DNA of 64,000 bases from positions 310,001 through 374,000 of the forward strand of contig JASJOS010000007.1 in assembly GCA_030068525.1 (NCBI GenBank), given 5' to 3'. The stretch is from Xanthocytophaga flava. GTDB taxonomy: Bacteria > Bacteroidota > Bacteroidia > Cytophagales > 172606-1. A program made the translations under genes and the position numbers. The notes beneath the pieces were generated by a model. That model did not search any database. It was given only the letters and a program-made list of their open reading frames with translations, and was not told the DNA's origin. Positions within the stretch are counted from its first letter, which is position 1. The number at the start of each line of letters is the position of its first letter. Shown piece by piece: positions 45,080 through 54,462 of the stretch.

Positions 45080-45904
45080 TCAAGATCCATAAGGAAATGC
45101 AACCGGATCAGGAAACTGAAAGGTATATTTCAGGTCATGGACCAACTTATCGTTACTGATGACCTTATGCGCAGGCAACGTAGAATCATCATAGACAGGA
45201 GAGAGGAATCCCAGATCTTTTACATTCTGACCATATACAAGTCTGCGAACAGGATGTAAAGGTGCTACAACATTATAAGTTACACCCCATTTTTTCTGTT
45301 TAATTACCTCACAAATAACTTCTACGACATCATCTCTGTATATAAAGTTAACAGGTACATTACCAGTTGTAATTGTTTTGCCTGCCACATATTTTCCAGG
45401 AATACGACCATATCCCATTAAGCCGCCACAACGAAGTATGGTTGTAGCAGGAGAAATATTCCTCAACAAGTGTTCAGCTTGTACCATTGTATTACTTTCT
45501 ATTACTTCTGTTTCCTCAGTAGCAACCTGATTATTATCAGGATATACAGAAGTAGAACTTATGTATATGATTTGAGGTAGGGGTATTGATATGGATTCGG
45601 CTAAAGATCGAATTTGTTGTACATGAAATTCATCACCATGAATAACAGTACGTGGCGGAATATCAATAATCAGAATATCTGCCTGTAAAAACTCATATAA
45701 CTCACGCTGATGTACTTCTGCAACACTGGGTTGAAGATTAATTAAGAAAGGTTGTATCCCTGATTCAGCCAGAACACCTAACTTTTCAGTAGTAGTAGTA
45801 CTTCCTTTTACCAGATACCCTTTTTCGAGTAGTTTTTTTGCTAAAGGTAAACCCAACCAGCCACAACCCAGAATAGAGATAGTGCTAATAGTAGTATCAG
45901 TCAT
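45080..45904 (-). CDS. NAD(P)-binding epimerase-like protein (YeeZ type)
   Basis: A 274-residue Rossmann protein starting SILGCGWLGLPLAKKLLEKG, with the GxGxxG motif shaped like 6-phosphogluconate/SDR-type folds. The middle segment IIYISSTSVYPDNNQVATEE carries the SDR Ser and Tyr. VNFIYRDDVVEVICEVI matches the epimerase binding region. The proteobacterial YeeZ group has no assigned reaction. It begins 9 bases after the bestrophin gene ends on the same strand, so the two are probably co-transcribed. Confidence 0.8.
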   Translation of the reverse strand: MTDTTISTISILGCGWLGLPLAKKLLEKGYLVKGSTTTTEKLGVLAESGIQPFLINLQPSVAEVHQRELYEFLQADILIIDIPPRTVIHGDEFHVQQIRSLAESISIPLPQIIYISSTSVYPDNNQVATEETEVIESNTMVQAEHLLRNISPATTILRCGGLMGYGRIPGKYVAGKTITTGNVPVNFIYRDDVVEVICEVIKQKKWGVTYNVVAPLHPVRRLVYGQNVKDLGFLSPVYDDSTLPAHKVISNDKLVHDLKYTFQFPDPVAFPYGS

Positions 45905-45913
45905 ATTTGTGTT

Positions 45914-46792
45914 TTATAATATTTCGCCGATGTGTTTTTTAATGTTGCTGGCTATTTTGAAAGTTGGTAAGTCATTGGCGTCTCCACCAAATGGATCTTC
46001 AATTTCCTCAGCAATCAATTCTATACTAGCCAGTACATAGAAAACAAAAATAACAACCGGAATTACCCAATATCCTAATGAAAAGACAAACCCAAAAGGC
46101 ATAGTCATCACATAAAAGAAGATAAATTTTTTGATGAATATACTATAGGAAAAGGGGATAGGCGTATTCTTGATTCGTTCACAAGCACCACATACGTCAG
46201 TAAAAGAAAGCAGTTCACCATTTAATACAATTAGCTGAGCCTCTTTGATTTTGTTTTCTTCATACAATTTGTTTGCCCGTCCGAATAATAAGGTAGCAAC
46301 TTGATTAGGCAAATGTTTACTTTTATCCAAATCCTTCAAGTCCGGATGTTCCTGCTCATCCAAAGCCAATCTTGTTGCTTCTGACTGTAAGTGTGCGGCT
46401 AGCGTAGAGGCATACAATGCAATAACACGTTTAAAAAAATGACGATTGGATGCATCTTCTGGTGGCAATATTGCGGCTAACTTAATAGCCAGATTTCGGC
46501 TGTTATTTACTAAACTACCCCATAATCTACGTCCTTCCCACCAACGGTCATAAGCAGTATTTGTCCGAAAAACCAGTAGCATGGAAATCACGAAGCCTAA
46601 TAAGCTATGTATTACTGTCAGATTACGAAGATGGTTATTCTCTGATAGCTTCCAATATTCCAGTTCCATATAGGCTACTGCCCATGAATAGATACCAAGT
46701 GCTGCCATAAGAGGTGCCAACTGGCGTAGTGTATCAGATTTGTGAAAACGAAAAATAAATGTAAACCACTCTTTGGGATTGTAAGAGATCAT
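45914..46792 (-). CDS. Bestrophin-family ion channel (YneE-like)
   Basis: A 292-residue membrane protein with two N-terminal and two later hydrophobic segments. The family fingerprint is LVFRTNTAYDRWWEGRRLWG followed by SLVNNSRNLA. The late segment ERIKNTPIPFSYSIFIKKFI and PFGFVFSLGYWVIPVVIF is the pore and neck region. IEDPFGGDANDLP is the conserved C-terminal acidic loop. Bacterial homologues form pentameric cation or anion channels in the inner membrane. The physiological role is unknown. Confidence 0.92.
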   Translation of the reverse strand: MISYNPKEWFTFIFRFHKSDTLRQLAPLMAALGIYSWAVAYMELEYWKLSENNHLRNLTVIHSLLGFVISMLLVFRTNTAYDRWWEGRRLWGSLVNNSRNLAIKLAAILPPEDASNRHFFKRVIALYASTLAAHLQSEATRLALDEQEHPDLKDLDKSKHLPNQVATLLFGRANKLYEENKIKEAQLIVLNGELLSFTDVCGACERIKNTPIPFSYSIFIKKFIFFYVMTMPFGFVFSLGYWVIPVVIFVFYVLASIELIAEEIEDPFGGDANDLPTFKIASNIKKHIGEIL

Positions 46793-46874
46793 TTGAGTTA
46801 TTAATTCATGTAAATAATTATACCGATCAAAAAAGCTAAAAAGTATTCAAATAAGGGTCTGGATAAATCTTCGA

Positions 46875-47852
46875 CTAGGATATTCCATTATATTTCTTGT
46901 GTAGTCTCATTGCCAGATCTTCAATATCCTGACGACGTGCCAGCTCTGCTATCCATGATTCAGGAATTTGCTCAAAGCCATACAACAAACCGGCAAGTCC
47001 ACCAGCAATAGCACCTGTAGTATCTGTATCACTTCCCAGATTCACGGCTTTCAATACTGTTTCACTATATGAATTACTGTTTAGCAAACACCAGAAACTA
47101 GCTTCCAAGCTACTTAGCACATATCCAGAGGAAGAAATTTCATTCTCACTATATTCATAAATCGGTTTTATCTCATAGTCACCTACTGGGTTCATTAGAA
47201 TACGGTGAAATTTATTTATCTCCTCCTGGCTACATACGACCTGAGTCATTAAGAAGTCGTTCACCAGCTTTTTAGTTATCTCAAAGGCTTCGAACTTTTC
47301 CTTTGCATCTATAACCTGACGAGCATATTCCAGATAAATAAAACAGGCAATAATAGAACGGATATGTGCATGTGTTACAGAAGATACTTCTTTGGTGTAT
47401 TGATAGCGTTTCTCAATAGACATATCTTTGATATGTAGTAACAAGGGCAGAATACGCATCAGTGACCCATTGCCATTGCTTCTCTCATCTGATCTGCCAG
47501 CATGAAGAGGATTTACTCCTCTTATCAGATCACTTATGGCATCAGAAGTAGCAAAACCAATATCAAACACATTTCCATGAGGAGTCCAATAGTCCATTTC
47601 CCGCCAGTTAATAAACCGACGTCCCAGATCGTTAAGATCATACCCTTTACATAAACTTTCTGCCAGGCAAAAGGTAAGCGAACTATCATCCGACCAAGTT
47701 CCAGGTGGCTGGTGATGACTCCCGTAGCCAATCATAGTAGTAACCGGATTGCTCTGTAATTCCATTCTCTCTTTAAATTCTACGGGCACTCCCAAGGCAT
47801 CTCCTACAGCAACTCCAAATAAAATCTCTCTGGCAAAATTTCGTTGTGACAT
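46875..47852 (-). CDS. ADP-ribosylglycohydrolase-family protein
   Basis: A 325-residue all-alpha enzyme. The N-terminal FGVAVGDALGVPVEF and the metal ligands in GTWSDDSSLTFCLAESL are followed by the second metal cluster in NLGSDTDTTGAIAGGLAGL. This family removes ADP-ribose from proteins or small molecules. No ADP-ribosyltransferase gene is adjacent, so it is not obviously half of a toxin-antitoxin or DraG/DraT pair. The ATG at 47852 is preferred over an upstream in-frame start at 47897, which lies inside a terminator hairpin. Confidence 0.9.
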   Translation of the reverse strand: MSQRNFAREILFGVAVGDALGVPVEFKERMELQSNPVTTMIGYGSHHQPPGTWSDDSSLTFCLAESLCKGYDLNDLGRRFINWREMDYWTPHGNVFDIGFATSDAISDLIRGVNPLHAGRSDERSNGNGSLMRILPLLLHIKDMSIEKRYQYTKEVSSVTHAHIRSIIACFIYLEYARQVIDAKEKFEAFEITKKLVNDFLMTQVVCSQEEINKFHRILMNPVGDYEIKPIYEYSENEISSSGYVLSSLEASFWCLLNSNSYSETVLKAVNLGSDTDTTGAIAGGLAGLLYGFEQIPESWIAELARRQDIEDLAMRLHKKYNGIS

Positions 47853-47864
47853 AAGTAGTGTTAA

Positions 47865-47894
47865 ATAAAAAAGCATCCTGTTGTCAGGATGCTT
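47865..47894 (-). terminator. Terminator of the GAF-domain gene
   Basis: AAGCATCCTG (47871-47880) pairs with CAGGATGCTT (47885-47894). On the minus strand it is followed by six T residues. Confidence 0.82.
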
Positions 47895-47950
47895 CAAAAA
47901 TAGCAGGATTTACAATTAAAATTTACTAAAGCTGGATTTCTATTCAAGTA

Positions 47951-49567
47951 TCAGGCTATTGTCATTTTTTTAAGTTCATCATTTTCCATTTTCAACTGCT
48001 CGACCTGCTGCATGTATTCATGGCGCTTGCGTTCCATTTCTTCCTGAGTAGCCATCATCTCTTCCATATTCTGACGCATCTCCTCTTCCTGTGCCCGCAT
48101 CAATTCTGTCATATGCTGAGTCTCAACCAATAATCTACTGGTCTTCTCGGAGATTTTTGCAGAAGCAAATGTAACTGCCATGCTCTCGCCCAATTTTTCT
48201 ACGAAGGCAATTTCATGAGGTTGAAATGTCTTGAAAGAAGCGAGTTCGATTACACCCTGAATCTTATCATCATATTTAAGTGGTACAATCAGTAAGTTAT
48301 TAGGTCGGGCATCACCTAAACCTGATGATATTTTTATGTAATCCTGAGGAATCTGTGTCAGATAAATAGTATCAGCTTCCTGCCAGGCTTGTCCAGCCAG
48401 CCCTTCACCAGGTGCAATTTCTTTGTTCAGGTATTTCTTTCTATTATAAGCATAGACAGCTCTCAGTTGTAATACAGGTTTAGCCGGATTCTCATCCTGT
48501 AAGATAAATAAAGCTCCCTGATTGGCATTTAGATATTTAATAAGCTCAGCCAAAACACGATCTGAAATTTTAGTCAGATCAGACTCTTTTCTAAGAATCT
48601 CGCCCAGATAACTTAGACCTTCGTTTATCCAGTTACGTTTCTGATCTTCCTCTTTTACCTGTTGCATTTGCTCTTTCATTTGCAACAATTCACCAGCCAG
48701 TGTGGTAGTGTTTTTCTCCCGTATGGCCTCAGTCATTCCTTCCCAGGTCACACTATAATTTCCATTAGCTATATTCTTTACAAAATCAGATGCTCTGCGA
48801 ATATTCTGAATGGAGTTATCCAGAATATCTTTTACACTTATTTCTTCTGTAGCTTGTTCAGTCTGTGTTCGGGAATGGAAGAAATAATTCTGGTTATAGT
48901 TTTCCAGTTCCAGCAATAACATCCTTCTTTCTTTGCTCTCTTTTCTCAACCGATAGATAATGAAGTATACAGTAGGCAATGTGATAATCAACAATATGAT
49001 TTGTATCAAAATATTCTGATACATGGCCGTCTGATAGTTTTGCTGCGCTTTGTACTTTATTTGGTCCTGAAAGGCAAAAACCGGTTTCTCAAATGCAGCA
49101 TATTTTACCCATACATCATATCCTTTGTCTTGTTTGAGCATCTTGGTAAAAGCGGCCATACTATCCTTTTCAGCTAGTGCCACCATTTCGCCCATAAACT
49201 GTATGTATTTATCTACTTCATGCTTGACTATCTGAAGAGAATCCAGTTTATCATAATGTTGTTCTTTTAGTAGAGAATCTATCTTGCGGAATAGGGGTTC
49301 ATGTTTTACCAAAGCTGACTTATATGGTGATAATAAATTGGTATCCTTAGTCAAAGCATACCCACGAACACCCAGATCTAAGGTGTGTACTGTTCCATTG
49401 AGTATGCCTTGTGTAGCCAGCTTAACCTCTTCAGTATGTTTTTCAAGTTGTGAATTTTGTTCAATGACTTTATTGTTACGGATTGTAATCCAAATGTTTA
49501 CTAATATTAGTAATACTATAGCAGCAAAAGATACGATAAGCCAGTTATTTTTTATGATCTTCCTCAT
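47951..49567 (-). CDS. Membrane signalling protein with CHASE3-like sensor and GAF domain
   Basis: A 538-residue protein with two membrane segments (WLIVSFAAIVLLILVNIWI near the start; NILIQIILLIITLPTVYFII near 190). Between them lies a helical CHASE3-like periplasmic domain (VHTLDLGVRGYALTKD). A HAMP-like region (about 255-330, with VKDILDNSIQNIRRASDFV) precedes a GAF domain (about 340-485, with GEGLAGQAWQEAD and NLLIVPLKYDDKIQGVIELA). A long coiled coil (EEEMRQNMEEMMATQEEMER) ends the protein. There is no kinase, cyclase or methyl-accepting output. The ATG at 49567 is chosen over 49624. Confidence 0.85.
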   Translation of the reverse strand: MRKIIKNNWLIVSFAAIVLLILVNIWITIRNNKVIEQNSQLEKHTEEVKLATQGILNGTVHTLDLGVRGYALTKDTNLLSPYKSALVKHEPLFRKIDSLLKEQHYDKLDSLQIVKHEVDKYIQFMGEMVALAEKDSMAAFTKMLKQDKGYDVWVKYAAFEKPVFAFQDQIKYKAQQNYQTAMYQNILIQIILLIITLPTVYFIIYRLRKESKERRMLLLELENYNQNYFFHSRTQTEQATEEISVKDILDNSIQNIRRASDFVKNIANGNYSVTWEGMTEAIREKNTTTLAGELLQMKEQMQQVKEEDQKRNWINEGLSYLGEILRKESDLTKISDRVLAELIKYLNANQGALFILQDENPAKPVLQLRAVYAYNRKKYLNKEIAPGEGLAGQAWQEADTIYLTQIPQDYIKISSGLGDARPNNLLIVPLKYDDKIQGVIELASFKTFQPHEIAFVEKLGESMAVTFASAKISEKTSRLLVETQHMTELMRAQEEEMRQNMEEMMATQEEMERKRHEYMQQVEQLKMENDELKKMTIA

Positions 49568-50014
49568 AGAGAAAATGGTTACATAGTTGACTTTAAATTC
49601 TTTATTGTTGCAGCAGTTTAGCAAACCAGATTAAATAATCCGAAATCTGTACTCTTAATACAACTACACAAAAAAGATGTGAAAAGGAGGGAGTAGTTAC
49701 CGTATTACTACAGATGTAAGATTTTGTAGTATTTCAGAAAAAGTAGACTAAATTTTACGATTTTAATGTTCACAGCAAAGTTTTTCTATAAAAATCAAAT
49801 ATGAAATTATAAAGAGACGATGCGTTTTTTCTCACTCAAAACACCTATACAACAACAAGTCACACACTGATTATAAATCCTTTACAAATAAATACAAAAA
49901 GTAGCCCTAGAAAATAAAGATAAATAAACAGTCGAAAAAGCAGATCCTGTACATTCTTATTCTTTCTGCTGAAATCTTGTAGGATTCTATCTATATTTTG
50001 TAATTCCTTTCATA
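49568..50014. other. Intergenic region, AT-rich
   Basis: About 450 bases between two minus-strand genes. No gene, repeat or convincing promoter was identified. The far end contains the pruA terminator. Confidence 0.45.
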
Positions 50015-50066
50015 AAAAAAGCACCTCTCCTAATAGGTTTTATAACCCTAGGAGAGGTGCTTTTTT
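50015..50066 (-). terminator. Terminator of pruA
   Basis: An 18-base stem arm, AAAAAAGCACCTCTCCTA (50015-50032), pairs with its complement at 50049-50066. It has a T-tract on both strands. Confidence 0.85.
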
Positions 50067-50080
50067 ATAGAATACCTATC

Positions 50081-51712
50081 TTATTCTTCAGATAGGAAAG
50101 GATAACGATAGTCTGTAGGGGATACAAATGTTTCCTTAATAGTGCGTGTTGATACCCAACGCAGCAAGTTCAACAACGAACCAGCTTTGTCATTGGTACC
50201 AGAAGCTCTTCCTCCTCCAAATGGTTGTTGCCCCACAACCGCACCTGTTGGCTTATCATTAATATAGAAGTTACCAGCTGAATGCTTCAATTTTGCACTT
50301 GCAAACTCAATTGCATATCTATCCTGTGCAAATACAGCACCAGTTAATGCATATGGAGACGTTTGGTCAACTAGTTCTAATGTTTGTTCAAAATTATCGG
50401 CATTGTACACATATACTGTTAGTACAGGGCCGAAAATCTCTTCGCACATGGTTAGTGATTGAGGATTCTTTGTTTCCAGTACAGTAGGTTCAACAAAGTA
50501 TCCTTTTGATTTATCATATCCACCTCCTGCTACAACTGTCACAGCAGGATCTTCTTTTGCTCGGTCAATATAGGATGCAATCTTATTGAAAGCCCGTTCA
50601 TCAATTACAGCATTTATAAAGTTGCGAAAATCTTCTACACCACCCATACGGAAAGTCTTCAGATCTTCGATCATATAATTTTTTACTTCTTCCCATAATG
50701 TATGTGGAATATAGGCACGAGAAGCAGCCGAGCATTTTTGTCCTTGGTATTCAAATGCACCACGAAGTAAGCCTATAGCAACCGCTTTAGGATTAGCTGA
50801 AGCATGGGCAATCACAAAATCTTTTCCACCTGTCTCTCCAACAATACGGGGATAAGATTTGTAGAGATGAATATTTTCTCCAATAGTCTTCCAGATATTC
50901 TGAAACACTTTGGTACTACCTGTAAAATGAATTCCGGCAAAATCAGGATGTTTAAAAATGATATCACCCGCAACAGGACCATCTACATAAATCAGATTGA
51001 TTACACCATCAGGTACACCCGCTTCCTGAAATACTTCCATCAACACTTGTGCAGAATAAACCTGAGTATAGGCAGGTTTCCATACAACTGTATTACCCAT
51101 CAACGCTGCTGAAGCAGGAAGATTACCAGCAATAGCAGTGAAGTTGAATGGTGTCAGTGCAAATACAAACCCTTCCAATGGTCGGTACTCAACACGATTC
51201 CATACTCCAGGTGATGAGATAGGCTGTTGTTGATAAATTTCCCCCATATATGCCACATTGAATCGAAGAAAGTCTATAATCTCACATGCTGAGTCAATTT
51301 CTGCCTGGAATACATTTTTTGACTGACCTAACATGGTAGCGGCATTCAGCTTTGCACGATAAGGTCCTGCAATCAGATCTGCAGCTTTCAGGAATATGGC
51401 AGCCCGGTGTTCCCAGCTCATTTGCTCCCATTGTGGCTTTGCATTTAGTGCAGCCTGAATAGCCTGTTCTACATGCCCAGCATCGCCTTCATGAAAATAC
51501 CCAAGAATATGCTGATGATCATGTGGTGGTGAAAGAGGAATTCGTTGCTGTGTATATACCTTCTCTCCACCAATATACATTGGGATTTCTATTTGTTGGG
51601 AACGGGCATCGGCAATAGCCTTTTTCAGAGTTACTTTTTCTGGTGAGCCAGGTGTATAAGATAAAATAGGTTCGTTTTTAGGAACAGGAATGTGGAAGAA
51701 TCCGCTTGTCAT
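50081..51712 (-). CDS. pruA: L-glutamate gamma-semialdehyde dehydrogenase
   Basis: A 543-residue aldehyde dehydrogenase of the P5CDH type that oxidises glutamate semialdehyde to glutamate in proline degradation. Features are FALTPFNFTAIAGNLPASAA (NAD binding), the catalytic Glu in IVGETGGKDFV and the catalytic Cys in EYQGQKCSAASRAY. The C-terminal PFGGGRASGTNDKAG is diagnostic of P5CDH. The length matches the mono-functional enzyme rather than the PutA fusion. No proline dehydrogenase gene is in the window. Confidence 0.95.
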   Translation of the reverse strand: MTSGFFHIPVPKNEPILSYTPGSPEKVTLKKAIADARSQQIEIPMYIGGEKVYTQQRIPLSPPHDHQHILGYFHEGDAGHVEQAIQAALNAKPQWEQMSWEHRAAIFLKAADLIAGPYRAKLNAATMLGQSKNVFQAEIDSACEIIDFLRFNVAYMGEIYQQQPISSPGVWNRVEYRPLEGFVFALTPFNFTAIAGNLPASAALMGNTVVWKPAYTQVYSAQVLMEVFQEAGVPDGVINLIYVDGPVAGDIIFKHPDFAGIHFTGSTKVFQNIWKTIGENIHLYKSYPRIVGETGGKDFVIAHASANPKAVAIGLLRGAFEYQGQKCSAASRAYIPHTLWEEVKNYMIEDLKTFRMGGVEDFRNFINAVIDERAFNKIASYIDRAKEDPAVTVVAGGGYDKSKGYFVEPTVLETKNPQSLTMCEEIFGPVLTVYVYNADNFEQTLELVDQTSPYALTGAVFAQDRYAIEFASAKLKHSAGNFYINDKPTGAVVGQQPFGGGRASGTNDKAGSLLNLLRWVSTRTIKETFVSPTDYRYPFLSEE

Positions 51713-52136
51713 ACTAGTTAATAAATGTTTGCTGATGTAAGAGAATAGACGAAAATTTTATAAACACATAGAATACGTTACTGCTTTAGATTGAAAAAGT
51801 TAAATTTTACATAAAATAATTAACAAATTCTTCATACGATTTTCATGAAAACTTCGTTAAAAGAAAATAGCTTTAAATGATAGTATTTAACTTTTACAGG
51901 GGCTGATCTCCATTATTTTATGAAAATTAGTAAGCCTTATCCAAAGAATTTACGTATATAAACCAACGAATAGGGTGAATAATATGTTCGCGAAGTTACG
52001 TAAATGCTTACGTCCGGGCAAAAAAACATATTAATTATGCCTATATCATATATTGTACAGATTAAGTAAAAAAATACACTGGATTATAGTACATATAAAG
52101 AAGTACCTTAGGTGCTTCGTTCAACCAGCCATTTTT
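51713..52136. other. Divergent intergenic region
   Basis: Lies between pruA (minus) and the TerB-like gene (plus). It contains a short inverted repeat ACGTAA/TTACGT at 51998-52013, and otherwise AT-rich sequence without a gene. Confidence 0.45.
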
Positions 52137-52688
52137 ATGAATACGCTTTCTTTAACAGAACTACATGAGGAGTACCAGGAGGTTCGCAAGATAAAGCTCA
52201 GCAATGAGCAATTTACTGCATTTATAACCTATTATCCAGCCCTATTGGTTGCGAAAACAGATGGTGAGGTAGATGAAAAAGAATGGTCTTTATTACAAGG
52301 GCTCGCCAATCATATTGTTGCTGAAACTCTGCCATCCAATGCAGACAAAGAAGAAGTTAAGGATTATAAAGAGTTATTTTTCAATGAATTCAAATATCTG
52401 ATTGACAATCTGGATATATGGGATCGGAAGTTTATGAAAACATTGCAGAAACTTCTGAATCAACGTCCTGAATTAATTGAGACTGTTTCAGGTACCTTGT
52501 ATGCACTGGCGGATGTATCAAAGGGTGTTTGTGAAAAAGAAAATACGATGATTGAATACCTGAGAAGCGAGCTAAAAATAAAGGACTTAGGAAAGAATAT
52601 CTGTGTTACACCACAAACTTCTCAATCAAAAGCTACACGTAATCCATCCTGGCTTGCCTTTCTGTCTTATTTTTCATTAGGTATTTAA
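52137..52688 (+). CDS. TerB-like protein, unknown function
   Basis: A 183-residue all-helical soluble protein. The stretch FITYYPALLVAKTDGEVDEK followed by EWSLLQGLANHIV resembles the TerB/DjlA-type helix pair with an acidic metal-binding loop, seen in tellurite-resistance and related stress proteins. The second half (DIWDRKFMKTLQKLL, VSKGVCEKENTMIEYL) repeats the pattern loosely. The ATG at 52137 is chosen; an in-frame TTG at 52053 would add a membrane-like stretch. A role in tellurite resistance is not implied. Confidence 0.65.
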   Translation: MNTLSLTELHEEYQEVRKIKLSNEQFTAFITYYPALLVAKTDGEVDEKEWSLLQGLANHIVAETLPSNADKEEVKDYKELFFNEFKYLIDNLDIWDRKFMKTLQKLLNQRPELIETVSGTLYALADVSKGVCEKENTMIEYLRSELKIKDLGKNICVTPQTSQSKATRNPSWLAFLSYFSLGI

Positions 52689-52701
52689 ACAACTTTATAT
52701 A

Positions 52702-52746
52702 AAAACAGAAAAGGGTGAAAGTAGAACTTTCACCCTTTTCTGTTTT
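52702..52746. terminator. Bidirectional terminator between convergent genes
   Basis: A 21-bp stem, starting AAAACAGAAAAGGGTGAAAG at 52702, pairs with the segment at 52726-52746 around a three-base loop. It has T-rich tails both ways. Confidence 0.9.
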
Positions 52747-53254
52747 AACTCAGATACACGCCCAACTGGTCTGAATCTTCCAGATTTACATCAATGTGTT
52801 CCTGAAGAGTAGTGGATAGGGCATACCCAACAAAATCAGCAGCAATCGGAAACAAGGTATGGCTTCGGTTAACAATAACAGCCACCCGAATTTTTTTTAC
52901 AGAAATTTGCAAAAATGGTTTTAAGCTATGAGCTAATGTACGTCCGGTATTAAGCACATCATCTAATAAGACAATACTTTTATCCTTCAGAAAACTTTCT
53001 TCACAATCCAGTTGTATTTCACTTTGTACAGGCGAAAGCTTTTCAAGATCAATTCTCACCAGGTGTACAGCCAAAGGTGAAATAGACTTTAACTGTTCCT
53101 GAAGTAACTGAGCGAAGCGGAATCCCTTATCATAAATTCCAGCAAGAATCACCTCTTGCTCGTTGGCATTATCTTCATAAATCTCATATGCAATCCGCTT
53201 GATTTTCTGTAGAACCTGTTTTCTATCGAGAATTAATGTAGGAGCAACTGTCAT
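52745..53254 (-). CDS. Phosphoribosyltransferase-domain protein (PyrR-like)
   Basis: A 169-residue type I phosphoribosyltransferase fold. The PRPP loop is KSIVLLDDVLNTGRTLAHSL and an early glycine-containing stretch ILAGIYDKGFRFAQLLQ serves as the pyrophosphate loop. The pattern resembles PyrR, which regulates pyrimidine genes and has weak uracil phosphoribosyltransferase activity. There is no pyr gene nearby, and regulation by attenuation is unproven, so the name stays general. Confidence 0.85.
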   Translation of the reverse strand: MTVAPTLILDRKQVLQKIKRIAYEIYEDNANEQEVILAGIYDKGFRFAQLLQEQLKSISPLAVHLVRIDLEKLSPVQSEIQLDCEESFLKDKSIVLLDDVLNTGRTLAHSLKPFLQISVKKIRVAVIVNRSHTLFPIAADFVGYALSTTLQEHIDVNLEDSDQLGVYLS

Positions 53255-53337
53255 TATACTTAAGAAATAAAATGGTTAGAGTTAATTTTTGGCCCTATAT
53301 CTCATTTTCGATCTAACTCCAGGCCGTTGCATCAAAA

Positions 53338-54285
53338 TTAGTCAAAACTCACATATGGTATGATCTTTTGTAGAGTTGTTTGATCTAAAATTTTAATCTT
53401 TTCCAGATCTGTTACTGAATGATAGGCACCATGTTGTTGTCTATAAGCAACAATTATTTTCGCAAGTTTTGGCGATATATAAGGATGAGCATCTATCTCC
53501 TCTACAGAAGCTGTATTAATTCGGAGTGTCTTAACAGGTATACGTTCTGAAAGATAAGCATATCTGAGCAATTCATGCACAACTAAAGAATCCAGGCCAT
53601 ATACTTCATGTACTTGTTCTAATGCTCGAAACCCTCCTAAAGCATCCCGGTATTTGATAATACGTTTTGATAAGGCAGGCCCTATACCTTTAATCGCCAT
53701 TAACTGATTTGTATCTGCCATATTAAGATCAAACCTGGCAATAGTTGTTTCTTTCTTTATTGGATATCGATCTGTTTTGTAATCATTTTTCTTTTCGGGA
53801 AAGTGTTCAGCCATTTTTCTATCCATACTTTCAGGCAACTGAATATATGGATAAAGCTTCTCATAAAGAACAGGAGGGAAGTCATAGATTTTTTTCAGAT
53901 CACTCTTAATATGAAAAACACCTCCCTTATTTTTATATTTTGAGATTCGGATAGCCAGAAATTCAGGAACACCCAATTGTTGCCATTGTGTAACAGAAAT
54001 TGTATTTGGGTTAAAGTTAAAAAGCTTCTGAGCAATAACTATTTCTTTTTGTTTGGTATTTGCTTTCTGAAAAGCAGGCTGGGTCGTTGTATCTAATAAG
54101 GCAACCAAACTATCTAACTGTCTTTTATCCGTAACAGGATCATATGTAGGAGTAGGCCATAGAACGGGAACCAGAAACATGGCAAGAATGGCCAGCAACA
54201 TTAATCCAGACAAAATCAAAAAACCATTTGTTTCTTTTCGTGTAAAACCTAGAAACTGTTGTAGTCTTACGTATTGTTTTCTCAT
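53338..54285 (-). CDS. Membrane-anchored helix-hairpin-helix protein (ComEA-like)
   Basis: A 315-residue protein. One N-terminal membrane segment (GFLILSGLMLLAILAMFLVP) is followed by three HhH modules: FNPNTISVTQWQQLGVPEFL, NMADTNQLMAIKGIGPALSK and NTASVEEIDAHPYISPKLAK, each ending in a GGF/GAY-like turn. Such modules bind DNA non-specifically, and in ComEA they receive DNA during competence. Here three rather than two copies occur. The start ATG at 54285 is chosen. Function in DNA uptake is inference. Confidence 0.85.
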   Translation of the reverse strand: MRKQYVRLQQFLGFTRKETNGFLILSGLMLLAILAMFLVPVLWPTPTYDPVTDKRQLDSLVALLDTTTQPAFQKANTKQKEIVIAQKLFNFNPNTISVTQWQQLGVPEFLAIRISKYKNKGGVFHIKSDLKKIYDFPPVLYEKLYPYIQLPESMDRKMAEHFPEKKNDYKTDRYPIKKETTIARFDLNMADTNQLMAIKGIGPALSKRIIKYRDALGGFRALEQVHEVYGLDSLVVHELLRYAYLSERIPVKTLRINTASVEEIDAHPYISPKLAKIIVAYRQQHGAYHSVTDLEKIKILDQTTLQKIIPYVSFD

Positions 54286-54398
54286 TACTATTACACACAA
54301 AAGAGCAGAATTAATATAAGATGCAAAGTAAACAATAAATGATATTGAGCTGTATATGTTCTTGTATATACTTTAAATGGCAGCAACAGTTAAAAATA

Positions 54399-54438
54399 GA
54401 AAGGCCCTGAGAAAATATATATCTTCTCAGGGCCTTTC
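54399..54438 (-). terminator. Terminator of the MORN-like repeat protein gene
   Basis: GAAAGGCCCTGAGAA (54399-54413) pairs with TTCTCAGGGCCTTTC (54424-54438). The minus strand continues TATTTTTAAC. Confidence 0.75.
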
Positions 54439-54462
54439 AGTTACTAAAGACATCTTCAATAA

